Origin: Ophiobolus disseminans
Lineage: Eukaryota; Ascomycota; Dothideomycetes; Pleosporales; Phaeosphaeriaceae
Reading direction: 5' to 3'
DNA length: 64,000 nucleotides
NCBI GenBank assembly: GCA_010093685.1
Contig: MU006223.1
Location: 578,228-642,227 of the forward strand
Shown here: positions 32,419 to 43,607 of the stretch, piece by piece
Layout: every line of letters begins with the position of its first letter
Position numbering within the stretch: the stretch's first letter is position 1
Notes under the pieces: generated by a model
Told to the model about the DNA's origin: nothing
The model's database searches: none
The model's input: only the letters and a program-made list of their open reading frames with translations
Made by a program: the position numbers and the translations under genes

Positions 32419-34109
32419 CTATCCCCAGAACTCTCCGTCCAACCACCTGTTCAGCATCTCAAGCGACGCCTCAGGCTGGTCATATGGCACCATGTGGCCA
32501 CCAGCGTGGAGCTTCAAGAAGGTGAAGTTACCATGGCTCTTAACCTGACCAACAGTCTTGCCGTCACCATTAATCTTGAAGTCCTCCATCTTCGCCTTCT
32601 GGTACTCCTTCTGGCCGGGCCACTCAAGTGCCTCAGACCAGGCCTTGTTGCCGAGCCAATTGCAAATGTAATCGGCGTCACCAGCGTAAATCAAGACTGG
32701 GATTTCCGCAAGGATGCTAGGGACAACGCGATGGAATGGCTTCATCCAATCACCCTGGAGCAGGAAGTTGCGGTTGATGTCGAAGTTGCAGGACTCGTAG
32801 TTGGACACCTCAGCACCGACAGCTTTCATGACCTCCTTCTTGTTGAGGTAGCCCTGTATCCAGTCAAGCTCGTCGTAGCAGAGTGAGTTGCTACCGCATG
32901 GCTTGCGGATGTCGTAGACGTTCTGACCGGTCTTCTGGTAGGGGCCAATCATAGCGTTGTTGCAGTAGATTGAGGCGGGCACGCAGGACCAGACAGACTC
33001 GGACTTGTAACAGCTCTCGATGAGTCGGGCGCATTGTGGGTAAGCGTTGTCCATAGCCTGGCATTGGCTCTCGTCGAGGACAGCAGGCCAGCCACCTTCA
33101 CCACAAGCCATCGGGCGGTAGTACTCGTACTGAGTCAGGCCATCGGTCAGACCGTTACCGATGAGGACGGACTGGAGGTTGATGTTGCGCTTCTTGTGGG
33201 ACAGAATCTCGGATGCGAAGACGGGAATGTAGTGACCTGCATATGACTCTCCAGAGATGTGGAAGCTCTGCTTGGAGTACTCGGGAAATTGCTTGAAGAA
33301 GAGAGTAAGCAGGGCGTAGATGTCCTTGCCGGCAGCAACAGTGTTGCTGACTGAGCCGCTCGAGTATGAGTATCCGACGTTGACGGGCTGGTCGAGGAAG
33401 ATGACGGAAGCATTGGCGTTCCATGAGTAGGGGTTGTGCTTGACCTTCTGGTCCTTGGTGATGGACGCAGGGCCGAGCTCCATGAACAGACCCGTCAGCG
33501 ATGAGCAGCCGGGGCCGCCGTTGAGCCAAAGCACCACGGGGTCGTTCTCGGGATCATTTCGCGACTCGAAGAACCCTGAATGAAATTAGATGCATGAGAA
33601 TGGTAGTGGTTACTCGGGTACTCACAGTAGAACAGATGCTTGTCCTCCTCGTTGTCATCGAGGTAACCGCTGTACTGCTTCACCTTATCGACACCGAGCA
33701 CGCTGGGGTCGACCTTCTTGACCCTGAGGTCGAATTGCTCAAGCTGTCCGTCGATCTCGCGCTCCTTCTCGCCGTGGGCGTTCTCAACCCAGACGCTCTG
33801 GACATCGGCACCTTTGACGATATGGTCCCACTCGCTGTCATGCTTGCGGGTGTGTGGCTTAGGGCTGGAAAAGAATGATGCCTTCTCGAAGCTCTCTGGG
33901 AACATCTTGGCGACCTCGTCCCAGGTGGCGCGAGCCTCTCCAGTGAGCGACTTGAGGCTCTCCTCGAGGTTCTGGAGCGGCTTTGACCACGCATTCTGCT
34001 TGAGCTCGCTGAACGAGTCTGGGAACTTGAGCACGTGTTGCTGCTGTTGCTGTGGCGCGATAGCAGCAGTGGCGGCGCCGACGAGCAGCGCCGAGGCAGC
34101 GACCTTCAT
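32419..34109 (-). CDS. cpyA: Vacuolar carboxypeptidase Y, S10 family (546 aa)
   Basis: Exons 33626-34109 and 32419-33575 are joined by a 50-nt intron (GTGAGT donor, TTCAG acceptor). The codon split across the intron makes the Trp of YWFFESRNDP. The signal peptide ends near TAAIAPQ, followed by a propeptide of about 125 residues and then the mature start KQYSGYLDD. Catalytic motifs are GESYAGHY (Ser), AGDADYICNW (Asp) and LHAGGHMVPYDQP (His); WLNGGPGCSS forms the oxyanion and substrate region. Length and motif order match fungal CPY (CpyA/Prc1), a vacuolar exopeptidase matured from a zymogen. Intact. Confidence 0.96.
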
Positions 34110-34707
34110 TGTGGAGGGCGTGTGAGCTTCCGGAGCTCAAAGAGTGGTTATGAGAGTGACGACGAGTGCTCCGATGAAGTATCAAAGAAGCAGGGAGAGT
34201 GATGATGGAGAGAATGAGAGGATGGAGAGGGATGATATTAAGAGAGACGGGATGAGTGAGGCGGGCCGGGGAAGGTGTTGGGGGAGCTGTCCTGGCTAGG
34301 CAACGGACTGCATGACGCAGCTTATCGGTGGCTGGAGACGCCCAAGCTCCATATCACGGGGTCTTAGCACTGTTAGCGTTTCACGATAGCCTCAGCCGGC
34401 AACTCCTAGAGGTCAGCAGGCGTTGTCCCAAACAATCGAATGCATCACTACGTTTGCAGCCTTCATCCAGGGAAGTTGACATCCATTGCAGGGGTTGTTC
34501 ACCGTGTGACTGCGGCGAAGGGGCAATTCCGCGGTGGCTACCGCATCGGGACTAGCGCCCTGTCAACCTTGCGGTGAATCATTCTGAGTGAGAGCGGTGA
34601 TCCATGGTTGCAGCCCCACCAAAATCATGGCCTGCTATTATATCTTGCACCTAAACTGCCCTTCAACATCACCAATTTTCCGAATACAGCCACCATAACT
34701 AAGAAAA
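34110..34707. other. Divergent promoter region of cpyA and the SBDS gene
   Basis: A 598-bp gap; a purine-rich GGAGAGAATGAGAGGATGGA stretch lies upstream of cpyA. No gene seen. Confidence 0.45.
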
Positions 34708-35668
34708 ATGCCTGTCGGAATTATCAAACCCTCAAATCAGATCAAGCTCACCAATGTGTCGCTGGTGCGCATGAAGAAAGGTTCGCACGCCCCACAAGAC
34801 TCCCCTAAACTTTGCGTCCGTGGTGACTAACACGGCATGTCCAGGCAAGAAGCGCTTCGAGATTGCATGCTACAAGAACAAAGTGCTCGAGTACCGCAAC
34901 GGCATTGAAACCGACCTCTCCAACGTGCTCCAAATCGAGAATGTCTTCCTAAACGTCTCAAAAGGCCAAGTCGCGCCAAAAGCCGACCTCGAGAAAGCCT
35001 TCCCCAAGAAGCGCCCTGAGGAGATCATTATCGACATACTGGAAAACGGCGAGCTACAGGTCGGCGAAAAGGAGCGCAATGCCGAGCTCGAGAGGACGAG
35101 AAATGAAGTCATTGACATCGTGGCAGGCAAGCTGGTCGATCCGAAGACGAAGAGAGTCTACACGAGCGGCATGATTGAAAAGGCGCTAGACGGCCTGAGT
35201 AGTCAGGCTGCTACCGCGCAACAGCAGGGCGACAAGAAAGAAGAGGAAGGAGAGGACAAGGGGAAAGCAAAGGAACTGCCCAAGTGGACGGGGATCGTCA
35301 CAAACAAGTCCGCAAAGTCACAAGCGCTATTCGCCATGAAAGCGCTCATCGCGCACCAGCCGATACCGGTCGCACGTATGCAGATGAAGCTGCGCATCAC
35401 ATGCCCGACGTCCATCCTCAAGCAAGCCGCGAAAGTAGCGCCAAAAGCACAGGCAGCCGGGGACGACAAGACGACAGGCACAGTCAAGGATGCAATCCTT
35501 AGCTTCATGGAGAAAATCGAGAGCCAGGATACCGTCGGCGCCGAGTGGGAGGCGGTGGGCCTCGTCGAACCCGGCGCCTTCAAGGGGCTGAACGAGCTCA
35601 TCGAGGGCCAGACCAAGGGCAGGGGCAACGTCGAGGTCCTGGAGATGGCGGTTGGCGCGGACGACTGA
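34708..35668 (+). CDS. SDO1: SBDS/Sdo1 ribosome maturation factor (298 aa)
   Basis: Exons 34708-34780 and 34845-35668 are joined by a 64-nt intron (GTTCGC donor, GACTAAC branch point, TCCAG acceptor). The join produces LVRMKKGKKRFEIACYKNKV, the hallmark start of SBDS. The N-terminal FYSH domain (residues 1-95), central helical domain and C-terminal ferredoxin-like domain are present in order; NVFLNVSKGQ and KRPEEIIIDIL are family marks. A low-complexity K/E/Q insert (QQQGDKKEEEGEDKGKAKE) separates domains II and III. Sdo1 works with the GTPase Efl1 to release Tif6 from 60S subunits. Intact. Confidence 0.95.
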
Positions 35669-36867
35669 GCGAGCGGCAGTGGTGACACGTCGCGAACGCG
35701 AAGATGGAGCGTCTGCACGACCTCACGTGTTGGAATGCCGGTCGCTCGATGAGGAAAAGATATTGCCTGTGGGGTGTCGGAGAGGCAGGAGTAAAAAGCG
35801 CAGGGCTGTATGGAGCGTGGTGTCACCGCAGCGTGGCCGCCGCTCGTTCGTCGCCTCACACAGCAGCACAGCGGGAGGATGAGCACCGACGTCTGTCCGA
35901 AGACCGAGTAGAGTGCATTGCAGCGTCCTCTGGTGTCAGGTCGATCCTCAGCTGGGAGTTGGTCGTCTAGACTTTGGTGCTCAAGTCTCCATCGACTTAT
36001 AAGATTTACTCCCACATACTCAACGACGGAGTTATTCCAAACCTCCAATCAAGTACACCAAGCAACTCACAAGGTCTGCTCCATTGTGATTTCTATTCAT
36101 ATCCCCCATTCGTGATGTCCCCCATGTATCACATCGTGCACTTCCCCTTTCGGCATCCCACCTCCACGCCCTGCACCAACCCCACATCCATGCTTCCTAT
36201 GCGCCATCAAGTGGTACCACGATGCCCCCAATGCAATCTCGAATGTTCCTCGTTAGTACGGCAGCATCCATAGCGTTTGCTAGTCGCATACCGTTTTAGC
36301 CAGTCGTGATGGAACAGCTGTCTCCGACGTGCATGAAGCTGCATACTCCCACATGTGAAGCGTGGGGTTACACAACTCGTACTCCATGGCTGCATGTCTC
36401 GATTCGAGTATCGCGTGACTGAACGCAGATAAAAATCCTAGCTGCGAAATTAGAGGTAGATCTGTAACGAACATTTTGGATTTGATTAAACAATTTGGTT
36501 GTTTGAAAATACCGTCGCAAACGCCAGATGTGAGATTCGTTTACTATAGTGTTTTACATATGTATGCTAATATTTCGTGAAGTCGTGGTCGTAGATCGTT
36601 AAGTCATGCTGAAAGATACCTTTTCTGCATGAATGCAATATGCCGTCATGAATGTCATGTCGTGAGTCGTGTGTCGTAAATGCAGAAAAAAGCATCCCTA
36701 GAATGCGAAAAGAGCAAAAAAATTGGAAACGAGAGGAAGGGAAGGGAGATGCAACACCAGCTGATACCAGAGACTCCTCTCAACACCATATGTAATAGAG
36801 CCTGTTACGCCTTAGTCCTTCCTATCATTCGAGGAGGCAATGGCATGGCGCAGTTGCGCGTGCTCCC
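35669..36867. other. Intergenic, no gene recognised
   Basis: No supported gene in 1.2 kb between convergent genes. An AT-rich stretch (36470-36670) has TCGTGAAGTCGTGGTCGTAG-like and CATGTCGTGAGTCGTGTGTC-like repeats of a GTCGT motif, low information. Confidence 0.45.
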
Positions 36868-37509
36868 TCAATCCCACCACCGACGATTGTTGACGCGACC
36901 ATTGTCGCTCAGTATGGCGAGCACTTCAGCACTGCTCGTTTGAACACCCCACATGCGCTCGATGGGTTCTGCGATCGACATCCAGTCGAGACCTCTCACA
37001 TCATGAAGGTCCAGTACTGCGCGGACCAGCCACGGCGAGTACATAGGATAACTGTTGTCCTGGTAAAGGAACGGCGATTCAGGCTCCTCGATTGGGGTCG
37101 CATCTTTGTATGCGACGGATTGGCAAAATGTCAATGGGTGTGGGCGCTGTCGCTCACGTGGCGGAGCAAAGGTGGGCGAGTCCGCCATAAGGTCCATACC
37201 TCCCTCAGAGTCGGTAGGTGAGCTTGCGACTGATGATGAGGCGCTTGATGCTTCGGACATGATAGATTCGTCGCTCATCTTTGTGTGCAATGGCAGGAGC
37301 AGATTGAGTGGTTGCAATGCGCCTTGCTCGGCTGATCTGAGAACATCATGGTGTTGGAACGACTTAGTGACGATCGCTCCTGTGGACTTGGAGAAAGGTG
37401 ACTCCTCAATCGGCGTGACACTGATGCGCGAAGAAGGCGAGTCGAAAGATTGCGACCGTATGCGAACCTTGGGCGACGGTGTCCGAGGTGGTGCGATTAT
37501 GGTCGCCAT
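36868..37509 (-). CDS. Uncharacterised fungal protein, Ser-rich N-terminus (213 aa)
   Basis: This is a single frame with no intron. The first 140 residues are Ser/Pro-rich with many SP and TP sites and probably disordered. The last 65 residues look folded: YSPWLVRAVLDLHDVRGLDW, then IAEPIERMWGV, SAEVLAIL and NNRRWWD at the end, which has the look of a small helical DNA- or protein-binding module. No leader or membrane segment. I do not recognise the family. The clean ending and the codon use resemble the neighbouring real genes. Confidence 0.6.
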   Translation of the reverse strand: MATIIAPPRTPSPKVRIRSQSFDSPSSRISVTPIEESPFSKSTGAIVTKSFQHHDVLRSAEQGALQPLNLLLPLHTKMSDESIMSEASSASSSVASSPTDSEGGMDLMADSPTFAPPRERQRPHPLTFCQSVAYKDATPIEEPESPFLYQDNSYPMYSPWLVRAVLDLHDVRGLDWMSIAEPIERMWGVQTSSAEVLAILSDNGRVNNRRWWD

Positions 37510-38516
37510 GTTTGAGCGACAGTTCTCCTAGCGGCGGACTGCAAAAGCCCAGTTGCAAATACTAAAGAATAAGTAGGAAAGGGCCTCAAGGTCGGCCTGG
37601 TGGGTAGGCTTCTCCTCAGTAAGGCTTATATCGAGGGTACTCACCCATGCCATGCGGCCTGTTCGCTGGCCCTGCATATCGAAATGCAACCACGCCACGG
37701 GACCAAGTGAAGCGTGGCCATACAAAGTTTAAACTCATGCACTCGAGCGTGGAGATTACAGGGTCTTCGCTTCCCGTTTTTCGGACATGGTGCATATCGC
37801 GGAGAGAAAGAGCGTATGCGAATGGGCGAGAGTAGGCGATGCTGCAGTATGCATGGGAGACAACGCACTCCGCACTTGGCGTTGGTTGGGTAAGGCGGAA
37901 GGGCATCTGAGTGGAACAGAGTCAGCAACGACATCAACTGGTAGAGTGCAAGTTTGACATGGCGCGAGCGTAGAGAAGGATCATAAAAGGTTGCCCTCTT
38001 CGATCGGCATTTGGCTAGGCCAGGCGCGAAGACAATCGCAAAGCTCATAATGTGGAAATCTTGGAGGCCGTTAGCGGACCGTCCCGACTAGTGTATTGAC
38101 CTTTGGATGTCAGAAGACTTCCGGGGCGTGGCACACCGCAGACACGGCCACCATCTGTGTGACGTGGTGAGAAGATGTTGGCCGCATATGCGACCACGAG
38201 CCGTCCCTACCAATCATCAGTCACCTCTCGCGCCACCTTTTGAGGAAAGCTGCGATACTGGAAACGGCGGGTGACTGAACAAAAAGAACTGCGTGATGCT
38301 CATGTTGGAACGGAATGGAAGCTGATTTGTGATTTTGTTACAGGTTGTATCCGGCCAACCTTTAGCCGTGGTTATTCATCACCGTCCCATGTCGTGCAAA
38401 TCGCATGTGCGAGTGTGTGAAAAACCAATGAATGCCGTTTGATAAACACCGTAAGTGCACCACCCGAATCGTGGAAGCCGTATTCCAGCCCAGCTGCCCA
38501 GCGCAAGCGAAAACCT
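37510..38516. other. Intergenic, no gene recognised
   Basis: Antisense and sense frames of 60-135 codons occur (for example 37641-38048) but are Arg/Cys/Pro-rich with no domain and look spurious. Confidence 0.45.
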
Positions 38517-39419
38517 TTAACCCTTCTTCTTTGAGACACCGACGGTTCGGCCACGGCGACCGGTGGTCTTCGAGTGCTGACCACGGACACGGAGGCCCCA
38601 GTAGTGACGGAGACCACGATGAGCGCGGATCTTCTTCAGGCGCTCGAGATCGTCACGGAGCTTGCTGTCGACACCGTTGGCGAGTACCTGGCTGTCCTTG
38701 CCATCGACAATATCGCGCTGTCTGTTGAGGAACCAGCTGGGGATCTTGTCTGCGTGGTATTAGAAACTGCAACATGTGCGAAGATACCGGCACAACATAC
38801 ACTGCAGAGGGTTTTGGATGATGGTGACGATACGCTCAAGCTCTTCGGAGGTGAGGTCACCGGCGCGCTTGCCGAGATCGACATCGGCCTTTTTGCAGAC
38901 CAAGTTGGAGTATCGGCGACCGACACCCTTGATCTTGGTCAAGGCGTACATGACCTTTTGCTTGCCATCGACGTTCGTGTTCAACAAACGGATGATGTAT
39001 TGGAAGCTGCAGGAGTCAGCACCGATCCGATGTATTGTGTCGCAGCATGTATTTCCAACGGTGTACTCCCCACAGGTCGCTTTAGAGCCTCAATTCGCCT
39101 AAGCCGCCTTCTATCCGCAAGCATGCTGTCATCTAAGGTGTTGCCCTTCCATCAATTCTTCTTGTCCGGCTCCAACGTTCTTTCTATCATGGCCAGCTTC
39201 CACCATTCAGCATGCTTCCGGATCACGGCGAGCCCTGTATATTGCGGGCGTAATTGGCTTGTATGAGACTCTGTCGCGAGGTGCGGGGAGTGCGACGGCA
39301 CGTTTGAGAGTGGTGGGTGCTATGTTGCGGTACGTACTTAGACTTCTCTCCGGAGACGAGCGCTAACAGCAGTCAGTATAATCGTCAAGTATTATTAGAG
39401 TCATCGTATACTCACACAT
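38517..39419 (-). CDS. RPS18: 40S ribosomal protein S18 (uS13), 155 aa
   Basis: Four coding exons: 39416-39419 (only ATGT), 39338-39362 (25 nt), 38801-39006 and 38517-38749. Introns are 53, 331 and 51 nt with canonical sites. The joined protein begins MSLVSGEKSNFQYIIRLLN, continues through the helix-two-turns-helix region (ALTKIKGVGRRYSNLVC), QYKIPSWFLNRQ and RAHRGLRHYWGLRVRGQ, and ends GVSKKKG, the invariant eukaryotic uS13 sequence. It sits in the head of the 40S subunit and contacts the P-site tRNA and the inter-subunit bridge. The splitting of the start codon plus one base onto its own exon is confirmed by the fit of the protein. Confidence 0.97.
39120..39216. repeat. Inverted repeat bounding 97 nt inside the large RPS18 intron
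   Basis: AGCATGCTG at 39120-39128 is the reverse complement of CAGCATGCT at 39208-39216, inside the 331-nt second intron. The core AGCATGCT is itself palindromic, so the pairing could be partly accidental. I looked for box C/D or H/ACA features because ribosomal-protein introns often host snoRNAs and found none in the right order. Confidence 0.35.
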
Positions 39420-40650
39420 GATGGCGGCTTGTCGGGGCTCGTCAGTGTGGTGTTGTCGTTGCTAATGAAGTCGACCTTGAAGCGAGTTTGGAATTCGTGG
39501 GTAGGTCCGTGCAGCCCGCTAAGATGTGTGCGCTCACCATCGCTTGCATGTTTCTCCGGGCTCCGGGATTACCTAAGCGAGACCCTCCCCTCCACCCGCC
39601 TCTCTCCTTACGGAACGACACCTTCAACGATAGTAAACGCATGCGGCTCTTCTTCATGATCGTCATCAGCTGTTTGAAGCTGCAGCAATTCTTGTCGACC
39701 AACTCGAGTCTGCCTGACACACTTCACCTACATGAAGTCCTGCGAATTTGGGGCGGTGCTGCTCGTACTTTGAGCTGCGGCCCAAATTACCTCCACAACC
39801 ATCACCGCCAGCGCTGCTTTTTCAACACAATGCCACGAACTCGCGCACCATGATACTGCAACGGCACAGGGATGCCACGGCTCTTCTGTTCGCGAAAGTA
39901 TGCAATGTTGCCTAGAACCGAACGCTGCTACAATCAGCCGCGCGCTCGTTCGGTCGTTCACAGATTGCGAACTCCCTCAATATCATCCATTGATTGTAGC
40001 GCACAGGTTTGTCCAACTACCCTGCCTTCTCGTCACACGACCGGCACGCATTGCCATCATCTCAAGCACCCCATCCGCATTTCGTCTCTCGATGCCCTTT
40101 CAGCCCCAACACCTTTCCTAGTTTGCTTATCTGCCGGCTAATGGCTCATCACGCCTGTCGATCTTTTCTCTTTTCATGCTCTCAATGTTGTTTCGAAGCG
40201 ATCACGATCCCAAATGCCAAGCCCCATTACCTGCAGCCTTAGGGTCGTGGTGGCGAAGCTCGCCAGTGGCTGTGCACGGCTCGTCTCAACGAAATTGCAC
40301 TGCGCATAACCTCCGATGCCTTTTAGAAGGCAAAGACTACTCTAGTTGTGGCTAGTCAGCGGCCGCTCATGGTGTTTCTCATATAGCACCCAGGTAAGCG
40401 CACAACCATTTGGTCGTCCAACATTTTTTAGCAGTTCCTCAGTCAAGGCTGCTGCAGTACCATCCCTCCGTACACCATTTCATACCAAGCCTCCACGTTC
40501 TGACCTCCCATCGATTCAGCCTTCCTTGTCTTCTTCTATCACTCCACTTTCACCGGTTCAATTCTATGGGTCGAGCAAGCATACCGTTGCACACAACGCT
40601 TGCGTTGGACCTCCCGCTTGGTGACCGGTACACTCCAGAAGCAAATCACC
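39420..40650. other. Divergent upstream region of RPS18 and the 528-aa gene
   Basis: No supported gene in 1.2 kb. The part next to 40651 is CT-rich on the plus strand (CCTTGTCTTCTTCTATCACT), as in many fungal 5' leaders. Confidence 0.45.
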
Positions 40651-42237
40651 ATGGCTGACCGACAATCTACCTCACCTGAGCCTTCGCGACCGTTCGACAC
40701 TGATCCAACGCGCGCTGATGTCGCACCATCGCTTACCAGAAGGAGTACCCACTCTTCAGACAGCAGTGGCCCGTACGAGCGTATACCTGAAGGTCGTTGG
40801 ATTGTTCCATTTCATGGCAACTGCCCAAGATGCCATCATCACCACAATGCTGCTGAGATGAAGATCAGGGTCACTCAAAACACCAGTCGCGTCAGCCGAA
40901 TTGATTGTGAAAAGTGCAACGAAGGATGGATAGCTATTGGTGGCCGTAACGCTACCATGATCTCTCTAGCATCTGTCACTTCAACTGAACCTGACTCTAT
41001 TGAGGAAGGAGTTCGCTTCAGTCTCATCGATGTCGTCAGGATGGCGACTGAGCGGGCTAGATCCCCTCTTGGCACATTACCTGAACAGCCACCTTCTCGC
41101 CAAGCTTCTATAAGTTCTCCCGCAAGCGCATCTTCTCACAGTCCTCATCGCACTCCGGTACCATCTACTGTCGCTCCATACACGACCCCTTTGTCGTCAA
41201 CAGGATTCCGTCAATATCCAGAACCCATCTCACCGTTGCAGTTGGAGCACGCTTTTGTTGGGAAGAGCAGCAGTGGTCCTCGTCGAATCCTTTCCAAGTT
41301 GAAGAAGAAGATCACATCTCGGTTTACGGAGCTACGAAGGGACAATTTAAAACAGATTATTGGTTTTACCAGGCGACCCAAGATGTCTTCTAGACAATTC
41401 GAAAAGTCTCCTGTGCGGACTCCACCAGCTGGGGACCAACATATCAACAACACTGTCGAACAGACACCTGTTCCTATTCGAGCTATAGATTCTATAGCCT
41501 CCGAAGTTGACAGGGACAGGCCGTCCCAGCGTCTTGCGGAGGTCGTTGCCTTCATTGCTGGACTAGACAAGACAGTATTGGAATCAAAGAGCCCACAAGA
41601 ACAAATCGACTGGATGCGCGAGGTATACACCGACTTCAAACGAAACAGGACGAACAGGGCGCCCGTGACCATCGCCGCAGTCGTCCACGCCGGCGTCCAA
41701 TGCGACCTTTCCAGACCCTTTGATCGACGTTCAGCCGAGTTATTTGGTGCTGGCACTCACATTTTTGGCCTCGAAAACATTGATTCTCCACAAAGGACCA
41801 TTTCAATCAGCGAGGTAGATTCCGAGTCTCAAACTGCTCACGAAGAAAACACTCCTGCATCCTTCCTTCGACAATCAAGGCAGCAATTCCTGCAACGAGT
41901 CCGACGTGGTCCAGGATCGCAGCGGCCGCAATCACTGCCCGGTCCACCGCGATTGCCACCGCTTCTTCACCCAAACTTCCGAAACTCCTTCCATGCGCTC
42001 AGGCACAGCAGACTAGGGAGTACTGGGAGCACCTCATCTCTTCGTGGACAAGCACCCCCGCGTTGGTCTCAAACCTCATTGACCCTGCATGGATCAACAC
42101 AAGATCCTCGAGAGTCTTCCTCCGAGGAGACACTGCGCCCTGTGAACGATGCTGGGAATTATACCCCAGACGACTCCGAAGGGTCCCCTCCACCCCCGCC
42201 TTCCTCCGCTCCACGAGATGATACAGGTTCATCATAA
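40651..42237 (+). CDS. Uncharacterised protein with N-terminal zinc ribbon and disordered tail (528 aa)
   Basis: This is a single frame. After a short Ser/Thr-rich lead, residues of about 50-110 carry CPRC, a His run and CEKC, a C2-C2 zinc ribbon, ending in GWIAIGGRNATMISLASV. The middle has a basic patch (KLKKKITSRF) and a predicted helical region around residues 290-340 (RLAEVVAFIAGLDKTVLE). The last 150 residues are Ser/Pro/Arg-rich, ending in a poly-Pro stretch. No transmembrane segment. It resembles fungal proteins annotated only as hypothetical (from memory). The ATG at 40651 has an A at -3 and directly precedes the conserved-looking part; the ATG at 40600 would add 17 residues. Confidence 0.72.
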   Translation: MADRQSTSPEPSRPFDTDPTRADVAPSLTRRSTHSSDSSGPYERIPEGRWIVPFHGNCPRCHHHHNAAEMKIRVTQNTSRVSRIDCEKCNEGWIAIGGRNATMISLASVTSTEPDSIEEGVRFSLIDVVRMATERARSPLGTLPEQPPSRQASISSPASASSHSPHRTPVPSTVAPYTTPLSSTGFRQYPEPISPLQLEHAFVGKSSSGPRRILSKLKKKITSRFTELRRDNLKQIIGFTRRPKMSSRQFEKSPVRTPPAGDQHINNTVEQTPVPIRAIDSIASEVDRDRPSQRLAEVVAFIAGLDKTVLESKSPQEQIDWMREVYTDFKRNRTNRAPVTIAAVVHAGVQCDLSRPFDRRSAELFGAGTHIFGLENIDSPQRTISISEVDSESQTAHEENTPASFLRQSRQQFLQRVRRGPGSQRPQSLPGPPRLPPLLHPNFRNSFHALRHSRLGSTGSTSSLRGQAPPRWSQTSLTLHGSTQDPRESSSEETLRPVNDAGNYTPDDSEGSPPPPPSSAPRDDTGSS

Positions 42238-43607
42238 GGCCATGCATCAAACGATGAACTTCCTCCGCCTCCTCCTGCTTCATGAGAAGATGCAGACCAA
42301 TCGTGGCGGTCTTCCCCAAATCCTAGCTTTGGTCTATCTCTCGCCCTACTTTAGGTGAATGTTGCATGGCGTACCTACATTGTGAGACTCTGTTGTTCTT
42401 CACACATTCTTTACGTCAAGTTGCAGTGGAGCGTTTACACCGCCGAGACATTCACTACCTTTGCTCGGTACCTTTCACATGTGTTGGCCTGGATCCCTTT
42501 TATGCTTTGTTTTTCCAGCAGTATGTTACAATTCACTCATCCTCATCCAGGTTTACTTTCATTCTCAGCAATGCTCATTGGGAACGCCTTGGCGTCTTTA
42601 ATGCCACAAAGCATTTGTTACAAATTAACATACGATTCCACGCTCTCTATGCTGTACACGATTTCTAGACGGGAAAATTTGATGCTTTACGGTCTTTTTT
42701 AGCAGGGATGATCATATTGATCAGCTTTTCGGTATATTCGGGTGTCATATTAGATCTTCTATACTTGTATTGCACAATGTACATCTAGTGTCACACCTCA
42801 TCATCCCTGGTTATGTTACTGAAGCGCATGGCGATACTTTCTCAGATGTTGGTTCAATATCATGGATTCCTTCATGACATCTTCGCGGCAGGTCCGGCGC
42901 AAATTTCACCCCACGGTAGTACATTTGTAACGGTTTGGGCTCTGCCCAGACACACTCTAGTACGAGTTGGGATAGTTCATGTACGGCTATCTATATATGT
43001 AGCTCTGCCCACCTCAGATGGTCAATTCAGCGCAGTACTCCCCCGCTCCACGCACCGTCACAGTTATGAGCCCGGATATTGCAGTCGTTCTGCGCAACAA
43101 AAAGTTCTCGTCAATCCCGCTTCTGCCAAGACCTACAACCCCGCCAAAAGAGTCCAGAGTTCAAACACGTCAACGACCAGACAGCACAACAGACAGTGCA
43201 TAGAGTACACGTCAAAGGAAGTCAGATTTATGGGAGCTTGTGTGCTATAGTGGTAGTTCAGGTATATCCAACAACAGGATAAGAGCTGAGCAAAAGCAAC
43301 AAGCAGTATTCTGCAGGGACGATGTACGATAGTCAGAGAAAGATGGTCAGTTCTCACTCTATCTACGGATCCGTTCGAACTGGGGGGTGTGTGACGGCAA
43401 ATATCAACATATATACCTTGTGTTCTGAGAAGTGCATAAGGTCGGCCTTTTTGTACCGTTACAACATTGGGTCGTTGAACTCATTGTGCGGTTTCAATCA
43501 CTGCCAACTTCACTGTTTTTCTGACCGTTTCGACTCGAGAAGAATTCTTCCCACCTTCAGCAGCTTTGTATTATCCACACTTATAACCATCGGACCACCC
43601 ATAAGTT
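42238..43607. other. Intergenic, no gene recognised
   Basis: An AT-rich 1.4 kb. Frames at 42355-42702, 42813-43250 and 43322-43669 have no domain and no credible splice partners. Confidence 0.45.

Noticed and set aside
39007..39337. Possible snoRNA in the large RPS18 intron
   Set aside because: C-like (TGATGG, GATGA) and D-like (CTGA) boxes are present but in the wrong order and spacing; only the inverted repeat is reported.
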